This document shows, piece by piece, positions 9,439-18,192 of a stretch of 64,000 bases of DNA. This DNA comes from Paucibacter sp. Y2R2-4 (GTDB lineage Bacteria > Pseudomonadota > Gammaproteobacteria > Burkholderiales > Burkholderiaceae_C). The position numbers and the translations under genes are program-made. The notes below the pieces were generated by a model. The model did no database searches. It was not told the origin of the DNA and saw nothing but the letters and a program-made list of their open reading frames with translations. Every line of letters starts with the position of its first letter. Position 1 is the stretch's first letter. The DNA lies in the NCBI RefSeq assembly GCF_025717535.1, contig NZ_JAJIRO010000005.1:248001-312000 (forward strand). Direction: 5' to 3'.

Positions 9439-10686
9439 ATGCGCACCATCATTTGGTTGGTTTTGCTCTTCGCTGTTGCGGTTGTCGCGGCCCTGGTTTT
9501 GGGTCGCAACGATGGCTTGGCGAGTTTTTATTGGAATGGGTGGCGGCTTGATGTCTCCTTGAACCTGTTCTTGCTGGTGCTGGTCGGCAGCTGCTTTGCC
9601 TTTGTGACCGCCATTCAAACGCTGAATTCCCTGACCAGCTTGCCAAGGCGTGCGCGCGAATGGCGCTTGGCCCAGCGTGAGCGCACGGCGCAACTGGCTT
9701 TGCGGGAGTCTTTGGCCGAGTTTTTTGGTGCACGTTACGGGCGAGCTCAGAAGGCCGCTCAACGGGCACTCAGCATTCATGCCCAAACGCCCGACTTGGC
9801 TCAAGACGCGGGCTTCTTGGCCCTGGGTCATTTATTGGCCGCCAGCAGCGCGCACCGCTTGCAAGACCGACGTCGTCGCGATGAACAGTTGCAACTGGCG
9901 CTTGAGCTGTCACGCCGCAGTGCCGCGACCCGGCCGCAGGAAGAGGGCGCCTTGCTCTTGGCTGCCGAATGGGCCTTGGATGACCGTGATGCCAGCCGAG
10001 CCCTGGCCTTGTTGGCAGACCTGAATCCTGGCGTGGCGCGCCGCACCCAGGCTTTGCGCTTGAAGCTGCAGGCCACGCGTTTGGCCAAGCAGTCTTTGGA
10101 AGCTCTGCGCACCGCCCGCTTGCTGGCCAAGCATCAAGGCTTCTCCAAATCAGCAGCTCAGGGCTTGTTGCGCTCTCTGGCTTTTGAGGCCTTGGATGGT
10201 GCCCGCGATGTCGATCAGCTTCGCGCCGTCTGGCTGCAACTGGACGCGGCCGATCGGCGCGATGTCTTGGTCGCCGCGCGAGCCGCGCAACGCGCTGCGG
10301 TGCTCGGTGCGCCGGATGACGGGCGCGGCTGGTTGCGCCCCTTTTGGGATGATGTGGGCGAAATGCCTGCCGACGAGCGCGCGGTCTTGGCCGAGGCCTT
10401 GGTCCAAGTCTTGGCAGGTTTGGGGCCGGAATGGCTGCAACGCCTGGAATCTGCCGTTCAACGTTTTCCTCGAGACAAGTATCTGGCCTACGCCTTGGGT
10501 CACGCCTTGGCCGAGCGCCAGCTGTGGGGCAAGGCACGCTTGATGCTGGAGCAGGTTTGCGATGACCGCGAGATGTCAGCGGCAGCGCGGCGCCGCAGCT
10601 GGCTGATGCTGGCGCAAATGGCCGATCACGACGGCAATCAAGAGCGGCGCGCGCGCTGCCATGAAGCTGCGGCCTTGGTTCAGTAA
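9439..10686 (+). CDS. hemY: HemY family haem-biosynthesis-associated protein
   Basis: A 415-residue proteobacterial HemY (not the Bacillus protoporphyrinogen oxidase of that name). Two membrane helices lie at the N-terminus (about residues 4-20 and 38-60), followed by a large TPR-like helical region (LALRESLAEFFGARYGRAQKAA onward). It starts 15 nt after hemX with a GGCGGGGGCGAG purine-rich leader and is the last gene before the tRNA-Arg cassettes. It probably acts as a scaffold in the inner membrane for late haem or tetrapyrrole steps; this rests on family knowledge only. Confidence 0.9.
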   Translation: MRTIIWLVLLFAVAVVAALVLGRNDGLASFYWNGWRLDVSLNLFLLVLVGSCFAFVTAIQTLNSLTSLPRRAREWRLAQRERTAQLALRESLAEFFGARYGRAQKAAQRALSIHAQTPDLAQDAGFLALGHLLAASSAHRLQDRRRRDEQLQLALELSRRSAATRPQEEGALLLAAEWALDDRDASRALALLADLNPGVARRTQALRLKLQATRLAKQSLEALRTARLLAKHQGFSKSAAQGLLRSLAFEALDGARDVDQLRAVWLQLDAADRRDVLVAARAAQRAAVLGAPDDGRGWLRPFWDDVGEMPADERAVLAEALVQVLAGLGPEWLQRLESAVQRFPRDKYLAYALGHALAERQLWGKARLMLEQVCDDREMSAAARRRSWLMLAQMADHDGNQERRARCHEAAALVQ

Positions 10687-10706
10687 TGCAAATATGTGGC
10701 AAATTC

Positions 10707-10736
10707 TTGTCATGGTCATGAAAGTCATGCTATAGT
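10707..10736 (+). promoter_or_regulatory. Promoter of first tRNA-Arg
   Basis: TTGTCA and TATAGT with an 18-nt spacer, ending 10 bases before the tRNA. The second tRNA-Arg copy has the same -10 hexamer in the same place. Confidence 0.65.
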
Positions 10737-10746
10737 GCAAGGCTTC

Positions 10747-10823
10747 GCGGCTGTAGCTCAGTTGGATAGAGTACTTGGCTACGAACCAAGGGGTCGTGGG
10801 TTCGAATCCTGCCAGCCGCACCA
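10747..10823 (+). tRNA. tRNA-Arg (anticodon ACG)
   Basis: A 77-nt cloverleaf. The acceptor arms are GCGGCTG and CAGCCGC; the D arm contains AGCTCAGTTGGATAGAG, the anticodon loop CTACGAA reads ACG, the T arm contains GGTTCGAATCC, and CCA is encoded. Identical to the copy at 11049-11125. Confidence 0.97.
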
Positions 10824-10842
10824 AAACAAGAAGAATAGAAAC

Positions 10843-10873
10843 AAGGGTCAGTGATTAATCGCTGACCCTTTTT
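10843..10873 (+). terminator. Terminator after first tRNA-Arg
   Basis: The arms AAGGGTCAG and CTGACCCTT surround a further palindrome (GATTAATC) and are followed by a T run. It lies about 20 bases after the tRNA. From here to 11000 there is only AT-rich spacer with no gene. Confidence 0.82.
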
Positions 10874-11006
10874 CAATATCTCAAATCGAGGACGGATACT
10901 CGTCAAGAGTTTTGGTTTTCGAGTCTGATTAAAAATCGGGCAAAGTTTTTTTGAAAAAGCGGCGAGAAGTTTTGAAAAGAATTTTTTGACGCAAATCGTT
11001 TTCCTC

Positions 11007-11036
11007 TTGTGTTGAATTAAAAATCAATGCTATAGT
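11007..11036 (+). promoter_or_regulatory. Promoter of second tRNA-Arg
   Basis: TTGTGT and TATAGT with an 18-nt spacer, 12 bases before the second tRNA. The stretch ATGCTATAGT is shared with the first copy. Confidence 0.6.
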
Positions 11037-11048
11037 AGAGGGCTTGGA

Positions 11049-11125
11049 GCGGCTGTAGCTCAGTTGGATAGAGTACTTGGCTACGAACCAAGGGGTCGTG
11101 GGTTCGAATCCTGCCAGCCGCACCA
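11049..11125 (+). tRNA. tRNA-Arg (anticodon ACG), second copy
   Basis: The same 77-nt sequence as at 10747-10823, including encoded CCA. It has its own promoter and terminator, so it is an independent transcription unit. Confidence 0.97.
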
Positions 11126-11142
11126 AACTAATAAGAAGAGAG

Positions 11143-11175
11143 AAGGGCCAGTGAGAAATCACTGGCCCTTTTTCC
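11143..11175 (+). terminator. Terminator after second tRNA-Arg
   Basis: The perfect arms AAGGGCCAGTGA and TCACTGGCCCTT enclose a GAAA loop, followed by TTT. It is related to, but diverged from, the terminator of the first copy. It lies just before the end of the convergent racemase gene (11206). Confidence 0.85.
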
Positions 11176-11205
11176 GTTTGGGCTCACGGGTTTGTGAGTC
11201 TGGGG

Positions 11206-12348
11206 CTAGTTCTTGGCATTGGCGCGCTCGATCAAATCGGGTGGGAGGCCCAGTTCCGACAAGACTTCCTGCGTATGGCTGCCCGCCGCAGGGCCGGCTT
11301 GCGGTGCGCGAGGCTGGCTGCGAGAAAACCTAGGCGCCGCGGCAGGCTGCCATTGGCCGTTGACGCGTTGGAAATTGCCGCGTGCCAGCTGATGGGGATG
11401 GGCGACGGCTTCGTCCAGGCTCAGAATCGGCGCAAAGCAAGCATCGCTGCCTTCTAGCTGCTGCGTCCATTCGCTTCGCGTGCGGCTGCGTATGCGCTCG
11501 GCGACCCGAGCGCGCAGCGCGGGCCACTGCCTGGCGTCGAATTGGCAGGCTGGGTTTACGTCGCCCAAATCCAGCAGGCGCAACATCTCTTTGAAGAACT
11601 GCGGCTCGATGGCGCCCAGGGTGATGAAGCCTCCGTCCGCGCATTCAAATGCGTCATAGAAGGGGGATTGATGCATGAATAGATTCTGAGCATCGTCGGC
11701 AGGCCAGAGTCCGCTGCCACGCATCGAATGAACCAGCGCGCTCAAGCTGCCCACGCCGTCGATCATGGCCGCGTCAACGACCTGGCCGCGTCCCGAGCGC
11801 TGAGACTCCAGGATGGCGCAGAGCAGGCCGAATGCGAGGAACATGCCGCCGCCGGCCATGTCGCCGATCACTGTGGCGGGCAGGCTGGGCATAGAGCCGG
11901 GCCGTGCTGCAAGTGAGGCCACGCCAGTCAGGGCGACATAGTTGATGTCATGCCCTGCAGCATGTGCCAGAGGCCCACTTTGGCCCCAGCCGGTTACGCG
12001 CCCGTAGATCAAACGCGGGTTGCTGTCCTCAAAGACTGCCGGGCCTAAGCCCAGGCGCTCCATCACACCGGGCCGGTAGCCCTCGATCACAGCAGAAGCG
12101 CCGTTGATCAAGGCGATCGCGGCTTGCAGCCCGGCTTCTTGCTTCAGGTCCAGGCAAACTGAGCGCTTGCCGCGATTCATGGCTTCGCCACCGCTCAGGC
12201 TGCGCATTGATGCGGGGCGTTCGATGACGATGACGTCGGCTCCCATATCGGCCAGCAGCATGCCGCAGTAGGGCGCCGGGCCGATACCGGCCATTTCAAT
12301 CACGCGCAGGCCTTGCAAGGAGCCGGAGTGAGCAGCAGAAGAGGGCAT
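11206..12348 (-). CDS. CaiB/BaiF-family CoA transferase, alpha-methylacyl-CoA racemase type
   Basis: About 380 residues of the class III CoA-transferase fold. The opening GLRVIEMAGIGPAPYCGMLL, the stretch GKRSVCLDLK, and AAGHDINYVAL with its histidine are typical of alpha-methylacyl-CoA racemases, as is IGDMAGGGMF with its aspartate. These enzymes invert the 2-methyl centre of branched acyl-CoAs so that beta-oxidation can proceed. The ATG at 12348 is chosen (MPSSAAHSG) because an upstream in-frame ATG (12402) would overlap the divergent greB start. It is convergent with the tRNA-Arg units. The exact substrate cannot be read from sequence. Confidence 0.87.
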   Translation of the reverse strand: MPSSAAHSGSLQGLRVIEMAGIGPAPYCGMLLADMGADVIVIERPASMRSLSGGEAMNRGKRSVCLDLKQEAGLQAAIALINGASAVIEGYRPGVMERLGLGPAVFEDSNPRLIYGRVTGWGQSGPLAHAAGHDINYVALTGVASLAARPGSMPSLPATVIGDMAGGGMFLAFGLLCAILESQRSGRGQVVDAAMIDGVGSLSALVHSMRGSGLWPADDAQNLFMHQSPFYDAFECADGGFITLGAIEPQFFKEMLRLLDLGDVNPACQFDARQWPALRARVAERIRSRTRSEWTQQLEGSDACFAPILSLDEAVAHPHQLARGNFQRVNGQWQPAAAPRFSRSQPRAPQAGPAAGSHTQEVLSELGLPPDLIERANAKN

Positions 12349-12389
12349 GGTTTGTCGAGGCAGCTTTTCTTGGCACGACAATACACGCC

Positions 12390-12956
12390 ATGAGCAAGGC
12401 ATTCACCAAGGAAAACGAGCAGCAAGATGGCGATGACGACGAAGTCGGCCTGCCTGCGCTGCCGCAAGGCACGCGCAACTACATGACGCCGGCTGGCTAC
12501 GCGCGCATGCGGGCGGAGTTCATGACGCTGCTGGACGAAGAGCGCCCCAAGATTGTCGAAATCGTGTCCTGGGCTGCGAAGAACGGCGATCGCTCAGAGA
12601 ACGGCGACTACTTGTATGGCAAGAAGCGATTGCGTGAGATTGATCGCCGCCTGCGTTTCTTGAGCAAGCGCCTGGACCTGGCTGAGGTGGCCGATCCCAG
12701 CGTTCATCATGGCAGTGAGCAAGTCTTTTTTGGCGCCACCGTGACCTACTGCAATGCCAAAGGTGATGAGCGCACCATCACCATCAAGGGCATTGATGAG
12801 TCAGACAGCTTGGCCGGCGAGGTGTCTTGGATCGCCCCAATTGCGCGTGTGCTTTTGAAGTCACGCGTGGGCGATGAGCTGCAATTGATGACGCCGGGCG
12901 GCGTCGAGCAGATCGAGGTGCTGGAGGTTAACTATCCAGCGCCAAGCCAGGCATGA
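12390..12956 (+). CDS. greB: Transcription elongation factor GreB
   Basis: A 188-residue Gre factor that stimulates RNA cleavage in backtracked RNA polymerase. The N-terminal coiled coil (about residues 30-100, NYMTPAGYARMRAEF then WAAKNGDRSENGDYLYGKKR) carries the acidic tip residues (NGDRSENGDY) and basic patch; the C-terminal FKBP-like domain ends with LMTPGGVEQIEVLEVNY. It is longer than GreA because of an acidic N-terminal extension (KENEQQDGDDDEVG). It is divergent from the racemase and convergent with spoT, with only 3 bases between the stop codons. Confidence 0.95.
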   Translation: MSKAFTKENEQQDGDDDEVGLPALPQGTRNYMTPAGYARMRAEFMTLLDEERPKIVEIVSWAAKNGDRSENGDYLYGKKRLREIDRRLRFLSKRLDLAEVADPSVHHGSEQVFFGATVTYCNAKGDERTITIKGIDESDSLAGEVSWIAPIARVLLKSRVGDELQLMTPGGVEQIEVLEVNYPAPSQA

Positions 12957-12959
12957 ACT

Positions 12960-15239
12960 TCAAGGCTTAACGCGCCAAACCCGCAGCACCACTGGCGAGC
13001 GTTTGAGGGTGCGCAAAACATCGGCCAGGTGCAGGCGGTCGCGAACCGACAGCAGCAGATTCATCTCGGCGGTTTCGCGCTGCTGAGATTCGTCATTCAT
13101 CACGATATGGGTGATGTCAGCCTCGGCCGAGCTGACCGCGGCAGCCACCTGGGCCAGTACCCCTTTGCCGTTGTTCAAAAGAATGGACACGGCGGCTTCA
13201 AAGGGGCGGGTCAACTCCTCGGACCAATTGACGGCAATCCAGTGCTCGCTGTCTCGCTGGAAGAGGCGGCGGCCCACCGCACATTCGGCGGTGTGGACCA
13301 GCAAGCCTTCGCCGCGACCAAGATACCCCTTGATTTCATCTCCAGGGATGGGTCTGCAGCAGCTTGCCAGGCGTACCGAGGCGCCTTCGCTGCCATCCAG
13401 CGTGACCTGGCCTTGCGCCGGCGCGTCGTCGGCTGCAAAACGGCCCATGCTGAGCATGACGGCGTCGGGCCGCTGGCCTTGCTCGGCCAGCATGCGGGCT
13501 AGCTTTTTGGCGACGATGCTGGCGATCTTGCGGCCCAGACCGATTTCAACCAAGAGTTCGTCCACATGGCGGTTGCCGGCCCAGCGCGCGAGTTGCTGCC
13601 AGAGTTGCGCGGCGTGTGCATCCTCATCGCTCAAGCTGGGCAAGGCCAAGCCTTCGGCGCGCAGCGCCTGGGAGAGCATTTTTTCGCCCAAGTCGCGGGA
13701 CTCTTCCTGCTCCAAGTTCTTCAGGAAGTGTCGGATCTTGGAGCGCGCGCGCCCGGTCCGCACAAAGCTCAGCCAGGCAGGGTTGGGGCGTGCGCCAGCG
13801 GCGGTGACGATCTCGATCACATCGCCGCTGCGCAGCTCGGTGCGCAAAGGCACCGGTTCGCCATTGATTTGCGCCGCCACGCAATGGTCCCCCACATCGG
13901 AATGGATGGCGTAAGCAAAGTCCACCGGCGTGGCGCCCTTGGGCAGGGCCATGATCTTGGACTTGGGCGTGAACACATAGACCGCATCAGGGAACAGGTC
14001 GATCTTGACGTGCTCCAAAAATTCGTTCGCGTCGCGGGTTTCGTCCTGAATGTCGATCAGCGACTGCAGCCAGCGCGAGCCCATTTGTTGGGCGCTTTGA
14101 GCGCTTTGGTTGTTGCCGGCGTTTTTGTAGAGCCAATGTGCGGCCACGCCTTTTTCGGCCACCATATGCATGGCCTCGGTGCGGATCTGAAATTCCACCG
14201 GCGTGCCCAGCGGGCTCACCAGCGTGGTGTGCAGTGACTGATAGCCATTCGGCTTGGGGATGGCGATGTAGTCCTTGAAGCGACCCGGTTGCGGCTTGTA
14301 AAGCTGATGCAGTACACCGAGGCTCAAATAACACTGCGACAAGTCGTCCACGACGATTCGAAAGCCAAAGATATCGCTCACCTGGGCAAAGCTCAGGTGC
14401 TTGTCTTTCATCTTTTTGTAGATCGAATACAGGGTCTTCTCGCGACCGTGGATCTCAACCTTGTGGGCGCTGTGCTCAAAAGCCTTCAGCACATCCCGCT
14501 CAATGCGCGAGACCAGGTCCCGGCGATTGCCGCGCGCTTTGGTGATGGCCTTGTCCAGCGCCGCATGGCGCCAGGGGTTGTTGTGTTGAAAGGAGAGGTC
14601 TTGCAGTTCGCGGTAGATCTGGTTCAGACCGAGGCGATGGGCGATGGGGGCGTAGATGTCCAGCGTTTCACGGGCAATGCGGCGGCGCTTGTGCGCGGCC
14701 ATGGCCTCCATGGTGCGCATATTGTGCAAACGGTCGGCCAACTTGATCAGAATGACGCGCACATCGCGCGCCATGGCCAGCAGCATTTTGCGGAAGGACT
14801 CGGCCTGCGATTCTTCCTTGGTGGAGAACTGCAGTTTGTCCAGCTTGGTCAGGCCGTCGACCAACTCGGCGGTGGGCGCCTCGAAGCGCTCGATCAGCTC
14901 GGTCTTGGTGACGCCGCAGTCTTCCATGGCGTCGTGCATCAGCGCGGCCATGATGGCTTGGGCGTCCAGCCGCCATTCGGCGCAAATGCCGGCGACCGCA
15001 ATCGGATGGGTGATGTAGGGTTCGCCGCTGGCACGGAATTGGCCCAGATGGGCTTCGTCCGCGAATTTATAGGCTTCGCGAATGCGCTTGATGTCGGCCT
15101 TGGGCAAATAGCTCAGGCGATGGACCAAGGCGTCAAACGATGCCGCCTCGGCCTCCGTCGGTTCGGGCGTTGCACGTAGGCCAGACAAGCCGCTCAAGGC
15201 GGCGGGCAGGCGAGAAACAGCAAATGATCGAAAACCCAT
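12960..15239 (-). CDS. spoT: Bifunctional (p)ppGpp synthetase/hydrolase (RelA/SpoT family)
   Basis: A 759-residue Rsh protein that makes and degrades (p)ppGpp in the stringent response. The N-terminal HD hydrolase domain is intact (HPIAVAGICAE, ALMHDAMEDC, with LADRLHNMRT further on), followed by the synthetase domain (HGREKTLYSIYKKM, FGFRIVVDD, KPNGYQSLHT), a TGS domain (VYVFTPKSKIMALPKGATPVD) and a C-terminal ACT domain. Both catalytic halves look complete, so bifunctional activity is expected. It lies downstream of rpoZ on the same strand, as in many proteobacteria, with a hairpin between them. Confidence 0.96.
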   Translation of the reverse strand: MGFRSFAVSRLPAALSGLSGLRATPEPTEAEAASFDALVHRLSYLPKADIKRIREAYKFADEAHLGQFRASGEPYITHPIAVAGICAEWRLDAQAIMAALMHDAMEDCGVTKTELIERFEAPTAELVDGLTKLDKLQFSTKEESQAESFRKMLLAMARDVRVILIKLADRLHNMRTMEAMAAHKRRRIARETLDIYAPIAHRLGLNQIYRELQDLSFQHNNPWRHAALDKAITKARGNRRDLVSRIERDVLKAFEHSAHKVEIHGREKTLYSIYKKMKDKHLSFAQVSDIFGFRIVVDDLSQCYLSLGVLHQLYKPQPGRFKDYIAIPKPNGYQSLHTTLVSPLGTPVEFQIRTEAMHMVAEKGVAAHWLYKNAGNNQSAQSAQQMGSRWLQSLIDIQDETRDANEFLEHVKIDLFPDAVYVFTPKSKIMALPKGATPVDFAYAIHSDVGDHCVAAQINGEPVPLRTELRSGDVIEIVTAAGARPNPAWLSFVRTGRARSKIRHFLKNLEQEESRDLGEKMLSQALRAEGLALPSLSDEDAHAAQLWQQLARWAGNRHVDELLVEIGLGRKIASIVAKKLARMLAEQGQRPDAVMLSMGRFAADDAPAQGQVTLDGSEGASVRLASCCRPIPGDEIKGYLGRGEGLLVHTAECAVGRRLFQRDSEHWIAVNWSEELTRPFEAAVSILLNNGKGVLAQVAAAVSSAEADITHIVMNDESQQRETAEMNLLLSVRDRLHLADVLRTLKRSPVVLRVWRVKP

Positions 15240-15296
15240 GAGCCTAATTTACCGCATCAGCAGCAGAGGGCAGGGCTGAAAGGGCATGGAAACGAC

Positions 15297-15320
15297 AACG
15301 GGCACCCGAAGGTGCCCGTT
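15297..15320 (-). terminator. Strong hairpin between rpoZ and spoT
   Basis: The perfect 10-bp arms AACGGGCACC and GGTGCCCGTT enclose a tetraloop (TTCG when read on the minus strand). The downstream minus-strand tail (GTCGTTTCC) has few T, so it may be a partial terminator, an attenuator or an RNA-stabilising element controlling how much spoT is read through from rpoZ. Confidence 0.55.
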
Positions 15321-15349
15321 GATTCAGTTCAGTGGGGGTGAGCTGAGGC

Positions 15350-15553
15350 TCAGACCGGCACTTTGCGCAGCATTTCGATGCCGACTTCGCCGGCGGCGAT
15401 TTCGCGCAGAGCGGTCACGCCAGGCTTGTTCTTGCTTTCGATCTTGGGGGTGTGACCTTGGCTCAGCATGCGAGCGCGGTAAGTCGCGGCAAGCACCAGC
15501 TGGAAGCGGTTCGGGATCTTGGTCAGGCAGTCTTCAACAGTGATGCGGGCCAT
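15350..15553 (-). CDS. rpoZ: RNA polymerase omega subunit
   Basis: A 67-residue omega subunit beginning [20 protein letters not shown], with YRARML and the [17 protein letters not shown] region typical of betaproteobacteria. It assists assembly of the beta-prime subunit and forms part of a ppGpp-binding site on RNA polymerase, which suits the following spoT gene. The longer frame from 15625 was rejected because family members start at MARITV. Confidence 0.95.
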   Translation of the reverse strand: MARITVEDCLTKIPNRFQLVLAATYRARMLSQGHTPKIESKNKPGVTALREIAAGEVGIEMLRKVPV

Positions 15554-15621
15554 ATGAATTTTCCAGGTCAGGTGTTCAAAAATATTCGACAGCAGAAGGC
15601 ACTTGAGAAGCCCAAGGCAGG

Positions 15622-16242
15622 TCAAGGGAGGTCCAGGGCCGTGAACACGGCCGAGCGGTTTCTGCGCTGAGCCGCGTATTTTAACCGCTGCGCATGAACA
15701 ATCGCCTTCAAATCGAAAACTGCGGTGTCAAAAACCGCATTCACGACCACAAAGTCGAAGTTTTGCGCCTTCGCCACCTCGAGTCGGGCATTGGCCATGC
15801 GCTTGGCGATGACCTCGGGCTGGGTGTCGCCACGGCGCTTCAGGCGTTGCTCCAGCTCGTCCCAGCTGGGCGGCAAGATGAAGACCAAGACCGCGTAGGG
15901 AAACAGCTGTTTGATCTGCAGCGCACCTTGGAAGTCGATCTCCAGCACCACATCATCGCCATGTGCCATGCGGGCTTCGATGGCAGCGCGCGAGGTGCCG
16001 TAGAGATTGCCATGCACCTCGGCCCATTCGAAAAACTCGCCGCGATCGGCCATGGCGCGGAACTCTTCCGCGCTGGTGAACCAGTATTCGCGGCCATGTT
16101 GCTCTTGGCCACGCGGCGCGCGCGAGGTGTGTGAGATCGAGACGTCCAACTTGGCGTCCAGCTCCAGCAAGGCCTTGACCAGGCTGGATTTGCCGGCGCC
16201 GCTGGGGGCCGAAACGACGAAAAGATTGCCTGGGTATTCCAT
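15622..16242 (-). CDS. gmk: Guanylate kinase
   Basis: A 206-residue enzyme that phosphorylates GMP to GDP. It has the P-loop [17 protein letters not shown] (about residues 10-26), the GMP-binding stretch [19 protein letters not shown], and [13 protein letters not shown]. It lies between yicC and rpoZ on the same strand (about 23 and 68 bases apart), a common betaproteobacterial order. It feeds GTP synthesis and so links to (p)ppGpp made by the nearby spoT product. Confidence 0.97.
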   Translation of the reverse strand: MEYPGNLFVVSAPSGAGKSSLVKALLELDAKLDVSISHTSRAPRGQEQHGREYWFTSAEEFRAMADRGEFFEWAEVHGNLYGTSRAAIEARMAHGDDVVLEIDFQGALQIKQLFPYAVLVFILPPSWDELEQRLKRRGDTQPEVIAKRMANARLEVAKAQNFDFVVVNAVFDTAVFDLKAIVHAQRLKYAAQRRNRSAVFTALDLP

Positions 16243-16265
16243 GCGGAGTGTTGCCGGTTGTGTGT

Positions 16266-17192
16266 TTATTCGATGTTCTGCACTTGCTCGCGCAACTGCT
16301 CCACGGCGACCTTCATCTCCACCGAGATATTGGTCAGCTCCAGCGCTGCGGCCTTGGAGCCCAAGGTGTTGGCTTCGCGGTGCAGTTCTTGGATCAGGAA
16401 GTCCAGGCGCTTGCCGATTTCGCCGCCCTTTTTGAGCAGGCGGGCAATTTCTTCCAGATGCGCGCGCAGGCGAGCCAACTCCTCGGCCACGTCGATGCGG
16501 ATGGCGTAAGCGGCGGCTTCGTTGAGTGCCCGTTCGCGCAGGTTTTCTTCCGGAATCGTCTGGGCCGCGCCGGTGGTGGCGAGCGCCTCTTGCCAGCGCT
16601 CCAAAAAGCGTTGCTGTTGACGCTGCACGATGGCCGGCAGCATCGGCTCGGCCGCGTCGGCCAATTCGCGCAGACGGGCGATGCGTTCCATCAAAATGGC
16701 AACCAGCTTCTCGCCTTCACGCTCGCGCGCTTCCAGCAAACCCACCACGCATTGGCGTGCGGCTTCCAGGGCCGGTTCATCGAGCTTTTCAGTGGCGGAG
16801 CCGCCGCCCTTGCACCATTGCAAGGCTTCGTGCACCGACAGCGGCTGCGCTTTCGGCAGCCAGCTTTGTACGGTGTTTTCCAGGCGCGACAGCTTGTTGA
16901 GTTGATCCGCCTGCGGCTGCGGCCAAGCACCATCGCCTTCGCGCTGGGTGTTGATGCGCATCTCCACCTTGCCGCGTTTGAGCTTGGTGGTCAGCAGTTC
17001 GCGCAGGGCCGGTTCGAGTCCGCGCAACTCCTCGGGCATGCGCAGGCTCAGGTCCAGGAATCGGCCGTTGACCGAGCGCAGTTCAACCGTCACGCCGGCA
17101 TGGGGGCTGGCATTGGAGACCGCAGTGTTTTCACTGGGGGCGGAGGGCTGCGAGCTGGCGCTGGCATATCCCGTCATGCTGTAGACTGGCAT
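16266..17192 (-). CDS. yicC: YicC family endoribonuclease-like protein
   Basis: A 308-residue YicC protein. The N-terminus [12 protein letters not shown], the [23 protein letters not shown] stretch and the C-terminal [26 protein letters not shown] region are diagnostic of the family. E. coli YicC is reported as an endoribonuclease acting on small RNA. It starts a yicC-gmk-rpoZ-spoT run. Only 31 bases separate its start from the divergent kinase gene, so the two promoters must overlap. Confidence 0.94.
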   Translation of the reverse strand: MPVYSMTGYASASSQPSAPSENTAVSNASPHAGVTVELRSVNGRFLDLSLRMPEELRGLEPALRELLTTKLKRGKVEMRINTQREGDGAWPQPQADQLNKLSRLENTVQSWLPKAQPLSVHEALQWCKGGGSATEKLDEPALEAARQCVVGLLEAREREGEKLVAILMERIARLRELADAAEPMLPAIVQRQQQRFLERWQEALATTGAAQTIPEENLRERALNEAAAYAIRIDVAEELARLRAHLEEIARLLKKGGEIGKRLDFLIQELHREANTLGSKAAALELTNISVEMKVAVEQLREQVQNIE

Positions 17193-17223
17193 CTAGCGTC
17201 CGGTGTGTAAATAAAACTCGATT

Positions 17224-18192
17224 ATGTCAAAGCCAAAACCGGCGCCTCTGCCAGCCGGCACGGTGGTTGGGGGCTACCAGATCATCAAGCGACTGGCAGC
17301 AGGAGGATTCGGCGTTGTTTATCTCGCCGAAGACCCCGAGCACCACCTGGTGGCCCTGAAGGAATACCTGCCTTCCTCCTTGGCCGAGCGCTCGCCGGGC
17401 GAGTTGACGCCGCGCGTCAAACCCGAGAAACAGCCGCTTTACCGCCTGGGGCTGAAAAGCTTTTTCGAAGAAGGCCGCTCGCTGGCGCAGATCTCTCACC
17501 CGAGCGTGGTCTCGGTGCTGAATTTCCTGCGCGAGAACGAAACCGTCTACATGGTGATGAACTATCTGCAGGGCGACACCTTGCAGGACTTCATCGTCAC
17601 CGCGCGCGACATGAAGCGCGACAAGGTCTTCCGCGAGTCCACCATTCGCAGCTTGTTCGATGAAATCCTGCGCGGCCTGCGCATCGTGCATCAGCACAAG
17701 ATGCTGCATCTGGACATCAAGCCTGCCAATATCTTCATCACCAATGAAAACAAGGCGGTGCTGCTGGACTTTGGCGCGGCACGCGAGGTGCTGAGCAAAG
17801 AAGGCAACTTCATTCGCCCGATGTACACCCCTGGTTTTGCTGCGCCCGAGATGTATCGCCGCGATGGCTCGCTAGGCCCTTGGACCGACATCTACGCCAT
17901 TGGCGCGTGCATCTACGCCTGCATGCAAGGCTATCCGCCGAATGACGCGCCACAGCGCCTGGAGAAAGACCGCCTGGCCCTGAGTCTGTCGCGCCTGCGC
18001 AATGTCTACTCCGACAATATGATCGAAGTGGCCGAGTGGTGCATGTCGCTGGACCCGCTGGCGCGGCCGCAAAGCGTCTTCTCCTTGCAAAAAGAGTTGG
18101 CCCGCGAAACCGAGCGTCGCTACACCAAGCTGAGCTTCAGTGAGCGCTTGAAGCTGCAGCTGGAGAATCTCAAGACCGGAGCGAAGGCGTGA
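17224..18192 (+). CDS. Eukaryotic-type serine/threonine protein kinase
   Basis: A 322-residue soluble Hanks-type kinase. The glycine loop is LAAGGFGVVYLAED (about residues 25-38); the catalytic lysine is in VALKEYLP, the catalytic loop is HLDIKPANIF, the magnesium motif DFGAAR is complete, and the activation-segment end is YTPGFAAPE. No membrane segment or extracellular sensor domain follows, so it is cytoplasmic. Its stop overlaps the GTG start of the PP2C phosphatase gene, giving a kinase/phosphatase pair. Targets are unknown; the same pair beside yicC and rph is common in Burkholderiales. Confidence 0.92.
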   Translation: MSKPKPAPLPAGTVVGGYQIIKRLAAGGFGVVYLAEDPEHHLVALKEYLPSSLAERSPGELTPRVKPEKQPLYRLGLKSFFEEGRSLAQISHPSVVSVLNFLRENETVYMVMNYLQGDTLQDFIVTARDMKRDKVFRESTIRSLFDEILRGLRIVHQHKMLHLDIKPANIFITNENKAVLLDFGAAREVLSKEGNFIRPMYTPGFAAPEMYRRDGSLGPWTDIYAIGACIYACMQGYPPNDAPQRLEKDRLALSLSRLRNVYSDNMIEVAEWCMSLDPLARPQSVFSLQKELARETERRYTKLSFSERLKLQLENLKTGAKA

